Source: Oncomelania hupensis (lineage: Eukaryota; Mollusca; Gastropoda; Littorinimorpha; Pomatiopsidae). Taken from it: a stretch of DNA of 64,000 nt. The stretch spans positions 19,279,437 through 19,343,436 of the forward strand of contig CM072515.1 of the NCBI GenBank assembly GCA_036898135.1, read 5' to 3'. Made by a program: the position numbers and the translations under genes. Positions within the stretch are counted from its first letter, which is position 1, and the number at the start of each line of letters is the position of its first letter. Under the pieces are notes generated by a model. That model had not been told where the DNA came from and searched no databases. It saw nothing but the letters and a program-made list of their open reading frames with translations. This document shows, piece by piece, positions 30,801 to 42,535 of the stretch.

Positions 30801-32042
30801 CAGGGCTTCTGAAAGACTTTTTTTCAACTAGCCCGCCGGGCTAGTTACTTAGAAAAGTTACTAGCCCGCAAGAATTTTGACTAGCCCTGCTGAAATGGCA
30901 AAGCATCAAATAAGCTGTAAAATGGAGTGCTAGGGATGTGCTTGCTAGGAAGCATAAATTAAAAAACAAAAATCATACATTTGCAATCTATTACTATCTA
31001 AACACAATCATTTCCGTGTAAACAGCTGTCAAAATCGCATGCTCAACTAATTTTGGAATAGAAGCGTAACATGTGAAGAGAGAGGGAGAGAGAGAGTTTA
31101 TGACTTAATGGCAAATCCAAGGAAAATCAGTGAATGGACGAGCATGTTTTGCTAAATCATGGGCATTTCTGAACAGAATTATCAGCTTGTCCATTTGTGC
31201 CTTGTCCAACGATGTCAGGCACTTTCCTGCCTCTGTATCTTCAACCTTCTTTTTGCTGTTAGCATCGCATGTTACACTCCACTTGTGTCCTTCTGAACTT
31301 TCATGGGACTTGATGCTCTCAAGTTTAAAATTGGTCGATCCTTCTACAAATAGTTTTTTTTTCTCCTTCTTTCGGTTTCTGGTACTGTCTACACGGCGTA
31401 CAAAACATTTTGGAGCCATCGTAGTGGAGCCACGTTCGCTTTTTGCCTTCGTGATCAAAGTACCATTCATCTTTAAATTCGCGCTTTCTTTCATTTTTAT
31501 CATAGCATCTATCCTTTTCGATTTTTTTCTGATGCGATTGTTTTGCTTTTTTAGCCGGTGTATCAGATTCGGCAGAAGTTGAACCAATTCTTTTTACAAA
31601 TCGATCCATACTACCATAGCTAAACCGAAAGCGCTAACAAACTAAGCTGAGCGATCATGTAAAGCCTTCTCTGATTGGTTCATATCAATCAATATTACGC
31701 GCTACGAGCCAATCATACAGATTATTTTTTGGCTTGCAAGTAATTCAGGAAATGAGGCACAGTAAGGGATATTTTTCTCCTCTCTTCCCGATGCGCTTAT
31801 TATCGAATGATATGAAATGAATCATCACCCATACGGTCCCTCTTCAGTGATCGTTCTTGGCGAAACGCACACGTGTAGAGCTGCGCAGTTTAAACGGTTC
31901 GTAATCAAGCCGATGTTTTTATTTTCATCGGGGATTGACAAACTGAAGAGAGAAAATCAGCTAGTAGACTTTGAACTTTAACTAGCCCGTGGTAATTTTA
32001 ACTAGCCATTGGCGAGCGGGCTAGTGCATTTCAGAAGCCCTG
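30801..32042 (-). mobile_element. hAT transposon remnant with 6-bp duplication
   Basis: The 1,242-bp element has 14-bp inverted termini cagggcttctgaaa and a 6-bp duplication cagtag at 30795-30800 and 32043-32048. Subterminal ctagccc motifs are repeated at both ends, as expected for hAT transposase sites. It encodes only the N-terminal part of a transposase (separate entry), so it is an internally deleted derivative. Confidence 0.85.
31105..31609 (-). pseudogene. hAT transposase N-terminal fragment, frameshifted and truncated
   Basis: The frame starts MDRFVKRIGS at 31609 with a basic, Lys-rich stretch, then a TTF-type zinc-finger-like block (WLHYDGSKMFCTPCR). A run of nine T residues at 31354-31362 (A9 in the sense) shifts the frame, after which FVEGSTNFKLESIKSHESSEGH and ARPFTDFPWICH follow. 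This matches the N-terminal region of hAT-family transposases and ZNF862/KIAA1586-like relatives. The catalytic domain is absent. Confidence 0.75.
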
Positions 32043-32048
32043 CAGTAG

Positions 32049-32561
32049 CATACTTATCTCATTGACTCCAATCAATGTATACATCCAATGAATAACACAC
32101 GGGTAAAACTCACAACACTTGTGACGATCTTCTAATGTATACGTGATTGCTTTGCCTCTGAATGTTCTAAAACTTTGTTTGATTAAAAGAAATGTTCAAC
32201 AGATTTATATCTAAGTCTTCAAACTTTGTGGCTTCAATATTTGGGTCCCAAATATACTCAGACCACTCAGCATTAGAACCTACCACGTCAATCAAAAAAT
32301 CGATCAACATTTTACAATTAAAGTCCGTAGATAAGAGCACCACACTCATAAATATCACTCTTATTATCAACATTTAAGTACTGAAGTCCTGAGCATGATA
32401 TATCGCTAATTCGTCTAATAAATCTATAAAACCATCAACACTATCACTGTCAAAGTCCGGCATTACGATCGCGAAAATGTGCGACAAATATCCATTCATA
32501 AATCGAAAGAAATAGATCTAGAACGCTGATGCAAATCAAACATGTTCAGATGACACCTTAC
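32049..32561. other. Intergenic or intronic DNA
   Basis: Short minus-strand frames occur (one of 68 codons at 32167-32373; another short one begins with an ATG near 32464) but no splice structure supports them and no family is recognised. Confidence 0.35.
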
Positions 32562-32681
32562 CTCTTTCTAACTCCAAAGTGACAGAAACCGACTGCAGAT
32601 TCATCATACATTGTAGGCTGTAGACTCACGACTGTAGATTTGCCATAGCTGCCATCTAGTATAGATGCATGCAGAGCATTT
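32562..32681 (-). CDS. Candidate internal coding exon, minus strand
   Basis: 120 bp between acceptor ttatttttctttcag and donor gtaagg. One frame is fully open with 39 whole codons (NALHASILDGSYGKSTVVSL, then DESAVGFCHFGVRK), starting at phase 1 and ending with two bases. Gene unknown. The upstream candidate exon ending at 33114 has a compatible phase. Confidence 0.4.
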
Positions 32682-33113
32682 CTGAAAGAAAAATAATAGA
32701 AATGTGTGCTATAACAGCAAAATCTGTGGAAAGCAAAAGTATTTTTTTCTTCTTCATTCTTGCTCTTTCAAAACTGTTTGCTGACTGCCTGTAAACTTCA
32801 TATAGTACCTTGTAAACTGAAAGAATGAAGTAAAAAAAAAAAAAAAAAAAACACAACAACAGAAATAAATATATTTATTACTAAAGATATGTAAGGGTGA
32901 ATCAAAGGTTCGCCAATGGCGAAATAGGTCACATTTGGTTATTCCGTGTTGTGTTGTGTGGTGGCTTTGTGTACCTTACAGATACAAAGGTATCATGAAA
33001 ATGTCCACGGTAAGAAATTACTCAATCTAGATCTACCTATATCTACAAATGAATCAACCAACTGATTATGGCTGCTCAACCCAAGAAGAAGAAGCAAATT
33101 ACATTTTCAACAC

Positions 33114-33185
33114 ATACCTGAAGTATGGGTTCCGGCAATGAAAAATCTTGAAAAGACGCTCGGTTGCGCATGCGCATCGCCTGAT
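33114..33185 (-). promoter_or_regulatory. Candidate promoter and first exon with NRF1-type site
   Basis: The minus strand has gatgcgcatgcgcaacc, containing the NRF1-type palindrome tgcgcatgcgca (33165-33176). About 50 bp downstream is a donor (cttcag then gtatgt at 33113). This is a typical TATA-less promoter and first exon. It would be the start of the candidate minus-strand host gene with exons at 32562-32681 and possibly 29216-29312. Confidence 0.35.
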
Positions 33186-33263
33186 AATTTCAGAGCCAAT
33201 CAAAAAAGCGGCAATTTTAGAGAGATAGGCAGGGTCAAAACTGAAAAGTACACACAGGCTCCC

Positions 33264-33478
33264 AGCAAAAATCCGTGTGTGTGTGTGTAGGCGGTCGCTC
33301 TCCAACGGTTTTGTGAGGTGGTTGAGATAAATGTATAGGCGATATACTTGGTAGCTCAGCATGCGGTTTCTGAGGTCAGCACTGTGAGGTCACGGGAAAA
33401 TGTACCTCATAAAATTTTGTACCTCAGAAGCCCGTCAGAAAGTCTTACACACAACCTCATAACCTACGGTACGTAGAC
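33264..33478 (+). repeat. MITE-like copy
   Basis: Nearly identical to 24430-24637, from 'gcaaaaatccg' to 'cctacggtacgta', but lacking the outer 55 bp at the left end. Confidence 0.7.
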
Positions 33479-33589
33479 GCACACTTGCATACACACACAA
33501 ACACACAAAGAATCCCACACAGAGGAGACACTATTTTCTTTGACTGGGAATTGTGGTCATGGTACACTCATACAAAACACACACATATA

Positions 33590-33616
33590 CAAACACACAC
33601 ACACACACACACACAT
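33590..33616. repeat. (CA)n microsatellite
   Basis: About 13 CA units inside a wider CA-rich region (33490-33616). Confidence 0.9.
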
Positions 33617-33899
33617 ACGTTCAAAGCCTCCCAACTGGGTTTCTTTCCAAAATGATGTCAACTGGGTTCCACATGATGTAAACTAGTGAGGACTTCAAAA
33701 CTCAGCATACAGCCTAATTTGACTGTACATGATTCCAATATCAGTAAAAAAATTAAAATATATAAACAAACTTTGATGTGGTTGACTTTGGAAAAGTGGG
33801 TTCCTTTTTGTACAAGTGGGTTCCTTCAGGCACACACGAACGACCAAACTAGTACTTTGGGTTCCATACATGATTCTGCTTTTTGGAGTCTAAATTTGG

Positions 33900-34650
33900 A
33901 CAACCAAACTTGGTAAGATGGTGTGCTCATAAATGATCAGTAAATGAATGACTTCACTTCAAGGTCAAGGTCACATGGTCAACAAATGTTAGTTACAAAA
34001 ATGACAATTTTAAACAAAATTTCACTTTTTTCGAAGTTTTTAATATTGAACTTATGATTCTTTGAAGCATGATAGATATCAATGACACACATATTATATG
34101 CAAATTTGGTCAACCTCACTCCAAGGTCAAGGTCAAGGTCACTGGAGCTGTCTAACATCGGTTAGTATGGGTATTTTGAAGTGACCTTGGCCCTAAACAA
34201 TGAGAGATATAAAGTCCAATCTTGTTTTCTTTAGAGATTTAGAGATGGTAGATTGATCTTTCGTATATGTTCCAGTTTTGAGTTGATCTTGAAGGTCAAG
34301 GTCATTTTAGGCCTTGCAAAAATATTTTTTTAAAAAAGGTAATCGTACAGTAGAATGGCATTAACCCATAGTATGCAACAACATTGAGTTATTTGATCTT
34401 TCATGAGCATGAGATCCTTGTGAAGGTCAAGGTTATCCCAAGGTTAAGGTCACTGAAGGTCAAGGTCATCCAAATGTCAGTCTTTTGGCATAATACAACT
34501 TTTGCTGTAAATATTTGATCGTCAATAAGTGTTTTTGGAACAGGAGGTCAAGGTCATCTCAAGGTCAAGAGCATAGAAAGATCAAAGTCGATATTCATTT
34601 ACATTTTAATACCACAGTTTCATTTATTTCTTTATGGGCATTCATTTTCA
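33900..34650 (-). repeat. R2 GACCTT-family repeat, inverted copy
   Basis: The reverse complement aligns along its length with 3290-3860. It is dense in tcaaggtca/aaggtcaaggtca motifs (around 33960, 34120, 34290, 34420 and 34545). Not coding. Confidence 0.75.
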
Positions 34651-34664
34651 TGTTAAATATTCTT

Positions 34665-36290
34665 ATCCTGTCCTATCCCATAACTCGAAGGTCGTTGGGG
34701 CAACACAGAAGATCGTTTCACCAACATACGCCATCTTTCTCCGTCCTCCTCAACCCTCATGGCTTCGCTCAGTGTCAAGCTAGTCCACCCTCGACTGTGT
34801 TGTCCTCAAACCTCTTTACCTGTCTCCCTCTTCTTCTGCCTCCTTCCGCTGTGCCTTGCAGGATGGTCTTTGAAAGGACTGATGATCTTGTGACGTGGCC
34901 ATACCATAGGAGTTTCCGTTTGTTCACCACTGTGAGCATGTCATTGTGTAATGGTCTGTCAGACTTCGTCTGGGATTAGGAAATACCCAGAAGTCTTCTG
35001 TAGCACCTCATCTCCATGCTTTGTATTCTTCGTAGTACACCTGCTGTGAGGGTCCATGTTTCGCAAGCGTATAGGAAGATGGATACGTCAAGGGAACGCA
35101 GCAGTCTTACATTGGAATATGGACTGATGGTCATGCCTTTCCAATTGGGCTTCAACCTTGTCAGGGCAGCAGTTGTTTGTGCGATCCTGGAGAGGACTTC
35201 ATGACTGGACCCATTGTATGATACAATTCCTCCTAAATATTTGAAGCTATGCACTGTGTTGAGGGATTGGCCTTGGACTTTGATGTCCATGTTGATGCCA
35301 TTGGTGTTGTTGGTCATCATTGTGGTCCTCTCTGCTCTCATTTCCATTCCATAGGCTCTGGTGTGTCAAGCCTCTGTACCAGCTGTTCACGTTGTTGTTC
35401 CTCTCCAGCCAATCCATTAATGTCATCAGCAAAACGGAGGTTGGAGATTGCTCTACCCCCTAAGCTGAGTATGCCTTCGTGATCTGCAAGGGCATCTAAC
35501 ATGATGCGCTCTAGGAAGATGTTGATGATTTCAATAATTTTAGGGCTGATGTCGTACACTCTCATGGTTGTCCACAGAGCTGCATGCCAGACTCGGTCAA
35601 AGGCTTTCTTGAAGTCTGCAAACACATTATAGATGTTGTTCGTGCTGTACGTATTTCTCGCAAATTAATCTGAGGTTGAAAATCTGTTCAGTGGTACTTC
35701 GCCCTGCCCTGAATCCTGTTTGTTCTTCAGCTATGATTTGTTCAGCTTGGGGTTTCAATCTGTTGACTATTATTTTCAGGAGGACCTTGTTGGGATGGCT
35801 GATGAGGCTGATGGTGCGGTAATTTTCACACTCCTGAAGGTTAACTTTTTTGGGAAGAGTGATGACAAGTGACTGGATCCATGTGTAGGCCACTCCTCAC
35901 TCTGCCAGATCTTGTTACAGATAATGGTGAGGGGCGTTAATCATCGCTTCTCCTCCTGCTTGACGCAATTCCACGGGTATGTTGTCCACTCCCGCTGACT
36001 TCCCTTTCTTTAGCGATTGCACTGCTGCCTCAAATTCTTATCTGAGAATTGGAAGGATTTCTTCTTCTTCTCCGTTCTGGGGACAGGCTAGAACTGATGG
36101 GTTTCCGTTTGGTGTGTGGTTGTAAAGGTCAGAGCAGTACTCTATCCATCTATCCAAGACTTCTTGTTCTTCTGTAAGGCATATTCCAGACTTGCTTTGG
36201 ATCGTGGATACCTTGGGGTGTTTAACAATTGGCAGCCGCTTTAAACAGATCAAGTCTCCACGATCCAAAGCAAATATTGCAAGTTCCATA
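34665..36290 (-). pseudogene. LINE-A copy 3: reverse transcriptase, longest copy
   Basis: Minus-strand frames in order: SLKKGKSAGVDNIP (RT start, near 36000), ECENYRTISLISHPNKVLLKI, EEQTGFRAGRSTTEQIFNLR, DFKKAFDRVWHAALW, then LRFADDINGLAGEE (the FADD catalytic motif), NTVHSFKYLGGIV and SIFLYACETWTLTA. The 3' end carries a degenerate TATCC run near 34668. Several frameshifts and deletions are present. It is truncated at about 36290, next to an R2 fragment. Confidence 0.88.
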
Positions 36291-37080
36291 AGAAGCATGT
36301 GAGTCATGTGGGATGTGTCCTTTTAGTTCAATTTAATATTAATGAAGTATGTGCATATTCCATTTTTACTGTCCATTTTAGCAGTATGATTGCTCTGGTG
36401 GTTCAGTGTTGATTTAGGACCCTACCCCTCTTTCCCTGAGTTGGTTATCCTCGTCCGCCATATGACCAATAGTGGGTATAGACATTAAACCTTCATGTTC
36501 ATTCATGTGCACACAGAACGCAAGCGTTTATGGCTGGGCTGACAGAGCTGAAATTTCGCGTGTACCTTCAAAGATGTGTACACAGGGTTGTGGCTTAAAT
36601 TCATTTTGTGGCTTAAATTCATGTTCTTAGTTCGTAGTTATCACGTCAGGTAGTCATTTTTTTCTATACAACGTCCCTGAAGTATTTGCACCCATACTCC
36701 TGAAAAGCTGATAATGGTTTTGGGACAAGATTTGTAGATGACATTCACGGAATTAGATGCTCGTGTTCCTGTAAATGTGGGGGTCTTATAGCCATTACTA
36801 TTCAAATGCGGCACTGCTTCATTATGTTCCAATGTTTTGTATCATTAACCTGAAATCCAGACACTGACATTTCATTGCCCCGAGATAGTTTATCGGCCAC
36901 AATCTGGTTTGCCAAGGGGTTATTCGTATCCTGAGGGTCAACACTTTTATAATTTTTAAATAAATGAATTATTGGGCAGGTCAAGATGTTGGCCGATAAA
37001 GAATCTAACTCAAGCGGCTCAAGGCGCTCACTTGCAACCTTTGGGCGCATAGTCTGACGCCAATTCGACTAAGCAATCCT
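36291..37080 (-). other. Unassigned region with a degenerate minus-strand frame
   Basis: A frame at 36802-37050 (82 codons, with PQDTNNPLANQIVADKLSRG) seems to continue at 36641-36832 in another frame. It looks like a decayed coding sequence but the family is not recognised. Confidence 0.3.
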
Positions 37081-37640
37081 GATGAAAATTTTTTAAAGTA
37101 TTTGCAAGGCCTACAATGAACTTGACTTTGAATATCATCGAAAAAACTGAAAATATATGAAATATCAAACTATATTATCTCTAAAATCAATTTTGGACAT
37201 TATACCACTCATAGTTCAGAGCCAAGGTCACTTCAAAGTACTCATACGAACAAACCTTAGAAATATGTTGACCAATTTAACAATCTCATTTATATTTATC
37301 ATAAAACAAAGAATCGTAAATTCAATATTAATAACTTAGAAACTTTAGAAATGTTGTCAAATATTTAATAATTTTGTACCCTATAAATTTGCCTTTAATT
37401 CACGTATCATTTTCGAGGTCTCGTGGGTATACTCCATATTACGTATTTAGGTTGTGTTAGTTAAAACAGTACTTGACCACTTCAATGTCTTGCTCAGTCG
37501 ACGGCGAGAGACCGGACAAATTATTATTTGTCAAATGTCATTTTTTGTCTATTTAGGACTCATTTTGCGTCGAGTTTTGAGCGAATACATAGTCAAAAAA
37601 AGTCGTATGCATTTGCAGTATTTGACATTCGACACAAAAT
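37081..37640 (+). repeat. R2 family copy
   Basis: Shares 'tttgcaaggcctacaatgaa', 'attttggacattatacca', 'aaagaatcgtaaattcaat' and related phrases with the other R2 copies. Confidence 0.6.
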
Positions 37641-38529
37641 TTATTCGACCATAGGCCAATCTACATTGTTTTAGCATTATTTGTGAATACTCTAACTCAT
37701 ACACCTAGATGAGGTCCTCTCATTCGGCTCATCGTATTCCGCTGGACCCTATAAGCAATGAGTAATCAACTTTAGACCTGGAGGCAAACACTCAAAACGT
37801 ATCAAACACTCAAGACAAATATATCAAATTTAGTCTGAAACAATTTTATTTCAATGAATAACTGACAAGTACTTTTTGTAAACAAAATACAGAATGAATA
37901 ACAACAACAAAATTAAAAGAAAGGAACGTACACCATTGGCATGTCATAATGCATAGTTTAATTTCAACTGTTTTAAAGTGACAATGCTGTTAGGACCAAT
38001 CTTCCCCGAGGGGGTTGGTGGTGGAGTGAGAAGTGAAATTGGTCCATCGAGTAAAACTGTTAACAAAAACTGACGACATCTCTTTAGGTAAGAAAAAAAA
38101 CAACGGATAGAAATAAATTCAAATATTGCAAAAAACATAATATTCAATTGAATAAGAAACAATTTATACAATCTGAGCAACCTCTAGCTCTTCTTTGTGA
38201 ATTCGTTGAAGATGGGTTGACATTTTTTCATTAAATGTTCTTGGCAAAAAATACAACATTCTTTTTTGACAATGCATCTTTGATTTGAGCAAAAAACTGA
38301 ACACTTGAATGGGCACTTGAATGGTCACTTTCTAGGACTTGACCATTTGCTTTGGCTTGCGAAGAGATGATCGGCATCCTGGATCTGCAGTATATAACAT
38401 ACCACAAGGGTTATTGCTAGAGTTTGAGACAAAATACATCTTACTCACAAAAGATCGAGCAAGAAGAATTATATTTTAATGTAGTCTATGCAAGCAAAGT
38501 GGTTTTTATTTGGGTGAACATAGAACTGG
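37641..38529. other. Intergenic DNA, nothing recognised
   Basis: AT-rich; short chance frames only. Confidence 0.5.
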
Positions 38530-38545
38530 TGAAACAGAGAGAGTG

Positions 38546-38547
<2 letters not shown>

Positions 38548-38613
<66 letters not shown>
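38548..38613. repeat. (GA)n microsatellite
   Basis: About 33 GA units. Confidence 0.95.
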
Positions 38614-38616
<3 letters not shown>

Positions 38617-38799
38617 TGGCATGGCGGGGGTAGAGGGGATATTAAGTATGCTGCCAAGATGATTAACAAACAAACCATTTTAAAAACACTTAGTAATCTG
38701 ACAATCTACCCTGGACCTTAACACCCCAAAACTAACGATTTTTTTTTTTTAGGTGATACGCCACTATGGGCGATAGCACTTATATATTTTTGGGGGGTG

Positions 38800-39022
38800 A
38801 GCATAGCCTAGAGGCCAAGCATAGACATGGGGGAATAGAAACATGGGAATTTAAAAACATCAGGGAATAAAGACCTGGAGAACATAGACCTGAGTTAACA
38901 TAGGCCTGGAGGATGACAGGCCCGAGGGAATATAGACCTGTGGAAAATAAACCTTGGTGGACACCGACCCGAGGAACAGACCTGGGAGAACACAGACCTG
39001 GGGAAACATAGACCTGGGTAAT
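38800..39022 (+). repeat. Degenerate minisatellite
   Basis: Variants of 'acctggggaacatag' (about 16 bp) are repeated roughly ten times. The 81-codon minus-strand frame with SPGLYSL repeats is a product of the array. Confidence 0.75.
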
Positions 39023-39339
39023 CATGGATCTAATTCAGGACAGTACAACAGTCAATGAAGATAAGGCTAACCTAGAATGTGGTGATAAGTATGAACAATC
39101 GGACGAAGACTTGAACGGCCCATTTTGTCGCCTCCTCTTTCGTCCTCGCATATCATGGCTCTCTGTTGACGCTTTTGATATTCTGGTTTCTTGGGTCTCT
39201 CTCTTGCACGATGTGACACCCTGTTGAAAAACAAAAGATTCAAGTAGTGGAGAGCCAGAACTTTCAATATTAATATTGGGGAAAATATTCAGCTGACAAG
39301 AATGCAAACGGACTAGATCTAACATCATGGTAAGTGAGG

Positions 39340-40545
39340 TTAAAGTATGAAACAGCCTAATTCCTGGTAGGGGAAGTGCGTGGCATGAGGCGAGCTGTTA
39401 CCTACGCAAGCTCGGCCATCTAGCGTTATCTCGCCCGATCTGAGTCGGGCATCGAACTGGGCCAACAGTTCACTAATAGCACTGAGGTCAGGATAACCAC
39501 ATGGGCCCACTTCTTTAGGGGCGGCGCACCCACCACCGCCTCCACCGCCCCTGTCGGAACTGGCAACCGCCGCCGGGACCTCCCGAGGGGAATGGCCTTG
39601 TGCACGGCCACCAGTGAGGGAGCTCTGTGACCCAGATCGCGCTCGGCGTACAGGACGTCGGCGCCAACCTGTTTTTGGGTAGGAGCAACCGGTGCCCCGG
39701 CCGTCCGGCCACGGACCATCTCGACAAGGTCCACAACGGACTGGATCAGTCTTTCGACAAGGCGTTCGAGCCTGTGAATAGCCACCCAAGGGTCGTTTTT
39801 GGCACCAGGTGCCAACCTCACAGGCTCTGTGTAGGATCCAGAACCCACCTCGGTGACCGGCTGGGCTGTAACTGTATCCCCTTTCTCGCTCCCCGCCGCC
39901 AAACGTCAGAGAGAACCACTCCAAGCACAAGGGAGGGAACGGGGTGGAGCAAACACCCCCGCAAGAGCTGCAACTCCGCCCGACACGCCCGAGGCCACGT
40001 CCTCAATCGCCGACTCAGACATAATTTTTTGTTTGGCCAGGCATAAGGCCTGCGCTCGTGGCATGAATGTCGCCGCTCGCAATTCATTCGCCAACAGGCG
40101 CTCACTGCGAGTAGGGTAGTTATGATTAGCGTCCGAGTGGTCACCACGACAGTTGGCACAAGTTCGCCCTACGGCTCTACAAGCGGCCCCCGAGTGACCG
40201 GCAGCCCTGCAGGAAGAACAAATCTGCGCAGATTTAAAAATTTTTCGAATGTGCCTGAATCTTTGACACCGGTAGCACCTAAGTGCCGTTGCCACGTAAG
40301 GAGTCACCAGGAACTCCCTACAATTGAGAAGGAGAGCTGCCGCAGCGTCATCGCCTCGACTGTCACCCTAACCGCGGTGGACGGCTGTCCATCTGACCGG
40401 AGGATGCGTTGGAATTTCCTAACCTTGCAGGTGCGGACGGTACCATCCGGGTCCACCGATTCATTGCACTTTTCGAGTATCTCCTCCACCGGCACGATGG
40501 GGGAGAGGGGTGGGGGTGGGTGGGGGGATGCCAGAGACAACCCCC
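39340..40545 (-). pseudogene. LINE ORF1-like protein with CCHC zinc knuckles, decayed
   Basis: On the minus strand the stretch 40304-40540 (ILEKCNESVDPDGTVRTCKV, an RNA-binding-like segment) is followed, after a frame change near 40305, by a row of zinc knuckles: CYRCQRFRHI, CSSCRAAGHSGAAC and CANCRGDHSDANHNYP (40150-40290). This is the usual C-terminal layout of ORF1 of Jockey/I/R1-like LINEs. The GC-rich DNA gives long frames on both strands; only this one is taken as coding history. Confidence 0.65.
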
Positions 40546-41480
40546 TCCACCACCGGCACTGGGTTAGTACATGCTATCATAATCTGGCCCACCTGCGAAA
40601 GTTCAATCAGTTTCTGTTACTGCGTCAAGGTTTTACAACCTATGAGGAAACCTTCATCTTTATGAAGGGGTCTTACCATGTCCATCGCGCCCACAGAACC
40701 GCGCAAGAGGTCTGCCAGCTTCCAACCAAATGATTAGAATGAAACCAAAGTGGTATCACCTTTTTGTCTAATAACTACCGCAAATTGACAAAGACCGTAA
40801 TTTGGTGTGCGAGTCGGCCCCAGAGGTCGTCTCATTTTGTTCTTTCTTCTACTGGTAACAGTAGACCACGCTTGACCCAACGAGGGGGGGGGGGGGGGGG
40901 GGGGTCACTCGAAGCAGCGACTGGAGGGGTCACCAGGTGTACCACCTCCTCGAGCGTGGGACCAGAATCAAGGGACTCCGCTCCCGAGCAAGGATCTGAG
41001 AAAGAGGGAGCAGCCCTCTCTTCCATAAAGTTACCCTCAATCTCCTCCGGAATGGACGAGAGAGATGGATCATGGGCCCCCATCCACCTAGAGGAAAAGA
41101 GCCAGGGGCCAGCACTAACGACCGCTCCCAAACAAACGTCCAAGGGGGTGGGAGCAACCCCATCCTCCATAGAATTATCATCAGTCTCCTCCGGGATGGA
41201 CGAGAGAAAGAGGAATCAGAGAGTGTTTCCTGGGCACTCTTCCACCAAGGAGAAGAGGGCCCGGGGTCAGCACTAACGGCCAAATTATTCAGTCAGAGAG
41301 CAACGCCCCCACCGTCCTGCGAGTTCCGTTTACCAACGTCATCGTCTCTCAGTTCAGTTTTGTTTTGAGTAACCGGGTGATCCTTTCCACCCCTTTTCTT
41401 CGCGGCGATGCGCCTCAAAGTCCAAAAATTCAACCAGGATCTGTCAAAACCGAGGTTTAAAGATTTAATTCAAAACCTAT
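40546..41480 (-). other. GC-rich region, probable 5' part of ORF1-type LINE
   Basis: Minus-strand frames contain tandemly similar blocks (for example three repeats of a unit with 'ggatggacgagag'/'ggaggagactgatg' near 41040-41210), Pro- and Ser-rich. It is probably the N-terminal low-complexity part of the ORF1 at 39340-40545. Confidence 0.35.
40884..40904. repeat. Poly(G) run of 21
   Basis: Uninterrupted G21, translated as poly-glycine in the plus-strand frame. It lies upstream (on the minus strand) of the ORF1 remnant. Confidence 0.95.
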
Positions 41481-41999
41481 CAAAAACATATCAATACCGA
41501 TCTCCAATGAGGACCCAAACATCTCAAATTCCTAGCTAAAAAAAGGTTACGAAAGCTTAAAAACTTTTTAAAATCTATAAAATATTCACCAAAGGAGCAG
41601 GTAGCGCCAAAGCCATTAGGACATCCAATCTCAAAAAGGTAAGGCAACGGCGCAGCAGTCGCAAGCAGTAAAGCGGTGAGGCATCTCAGGACAGCAGAGT
41701 GCAAGTACGTGCAAGCCCGTTTAAGTCTCGCCAGCAGAAGATGCAATTCAGCAAAGCGTAAGTGGCAAACAGGTGTGATACGTGACACGTCCTCCTCCGA
41801 TAATGTTCCGCCTGAGAATCATTCCATTCCCTCAGTGGTGTATTGCTGTCTGCTGACCCTTGGGGTACCCTGGTTTTATAGGTATCTGTGGCACCTTGTG
41901 AAACCCTGTTGGAAAACAAAAGAATCGAGTTGTGGAAAAATAAAACTATCAATATTAATGCTGAGATTACAAAAAATCTGCCAGCTCTAATCACGCCTT

Positions 42000-42535
42000 C
42001 AAAACCACTTTCTCTGGTGACTTTCATGGTTTTGGTGATGATGACTCCAAACCTGTTTTCCAAAGGTTGTGGTGATTCCCCTGGCGCCGACGGCACTCCG
42101 TTAAATACTAGGTTGTGACGTCTTGAATCATGTTCTGCCATGTCCTGCCGTGTGCCTTTCTTGTTCAGGCGCTCACTCATCATTTCCACTTTCTGTAGTT
42201 TCGTTTCAAGACTATCCACTTTTTTTCCTTAGCTCTTGGTTTTCTCTTCGATCATTTCCAGCTTGGCACTCATCTCACAATATCTCCACAAATTCTCTCT
42301 GTGTCGCTTTCCAAAGCCTGAAGTCTCTCATCTAGATTCTTCTCCGCCTGGTTCAGTTTGATGGTCACAGCTTGGGCATTATTCACTTGCTATTTATCGA
42401 TGCGATTGACGGCTTGAAATACTTTTTCGATCGCTACCAACACTCTGCTGTCACCGCCGTTGCTGTCGGTGTGGACGCCTTCGTCGGCGTTGTTACATAA
42501 TTTTCATTCGGTCACGGATTCATCTCCACCTCGCC
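42000..42535 (-). pseudogene. Coiled-coil LINE ORF1 remnant (L1/CR1-like)
   Basis: A minus-strand frame has heptad-rich segments (TIKLNQAEKNLDERLQALES, SLETKLQKVEMMSERL) followed by HDSRRHNLVFNGVP, the conserved start of the ORF1 RNA-recognition domain found in L1- and CR1-like elements. Stops and frame changes are present. It differs from the zinc-knuckle ORF1 nearby. Confidence 0.6.

Noticed and set aside
39620..40310. Plus-strand frames over the zinc-knuckle region
   Set aside because: Shadows of the GC-rich minus-strand ORF1; only the minus strand shows the Cys-His knuckle pattern.
39195..41975. Pair of similar 70-bp segments as LTRs or target duplications of the ORF1 LINE
   Set aside because: The segments (39222-39285 and 41907-41975) are too diverged and lack defined ends; they are more likely two old copies of a host repeat.
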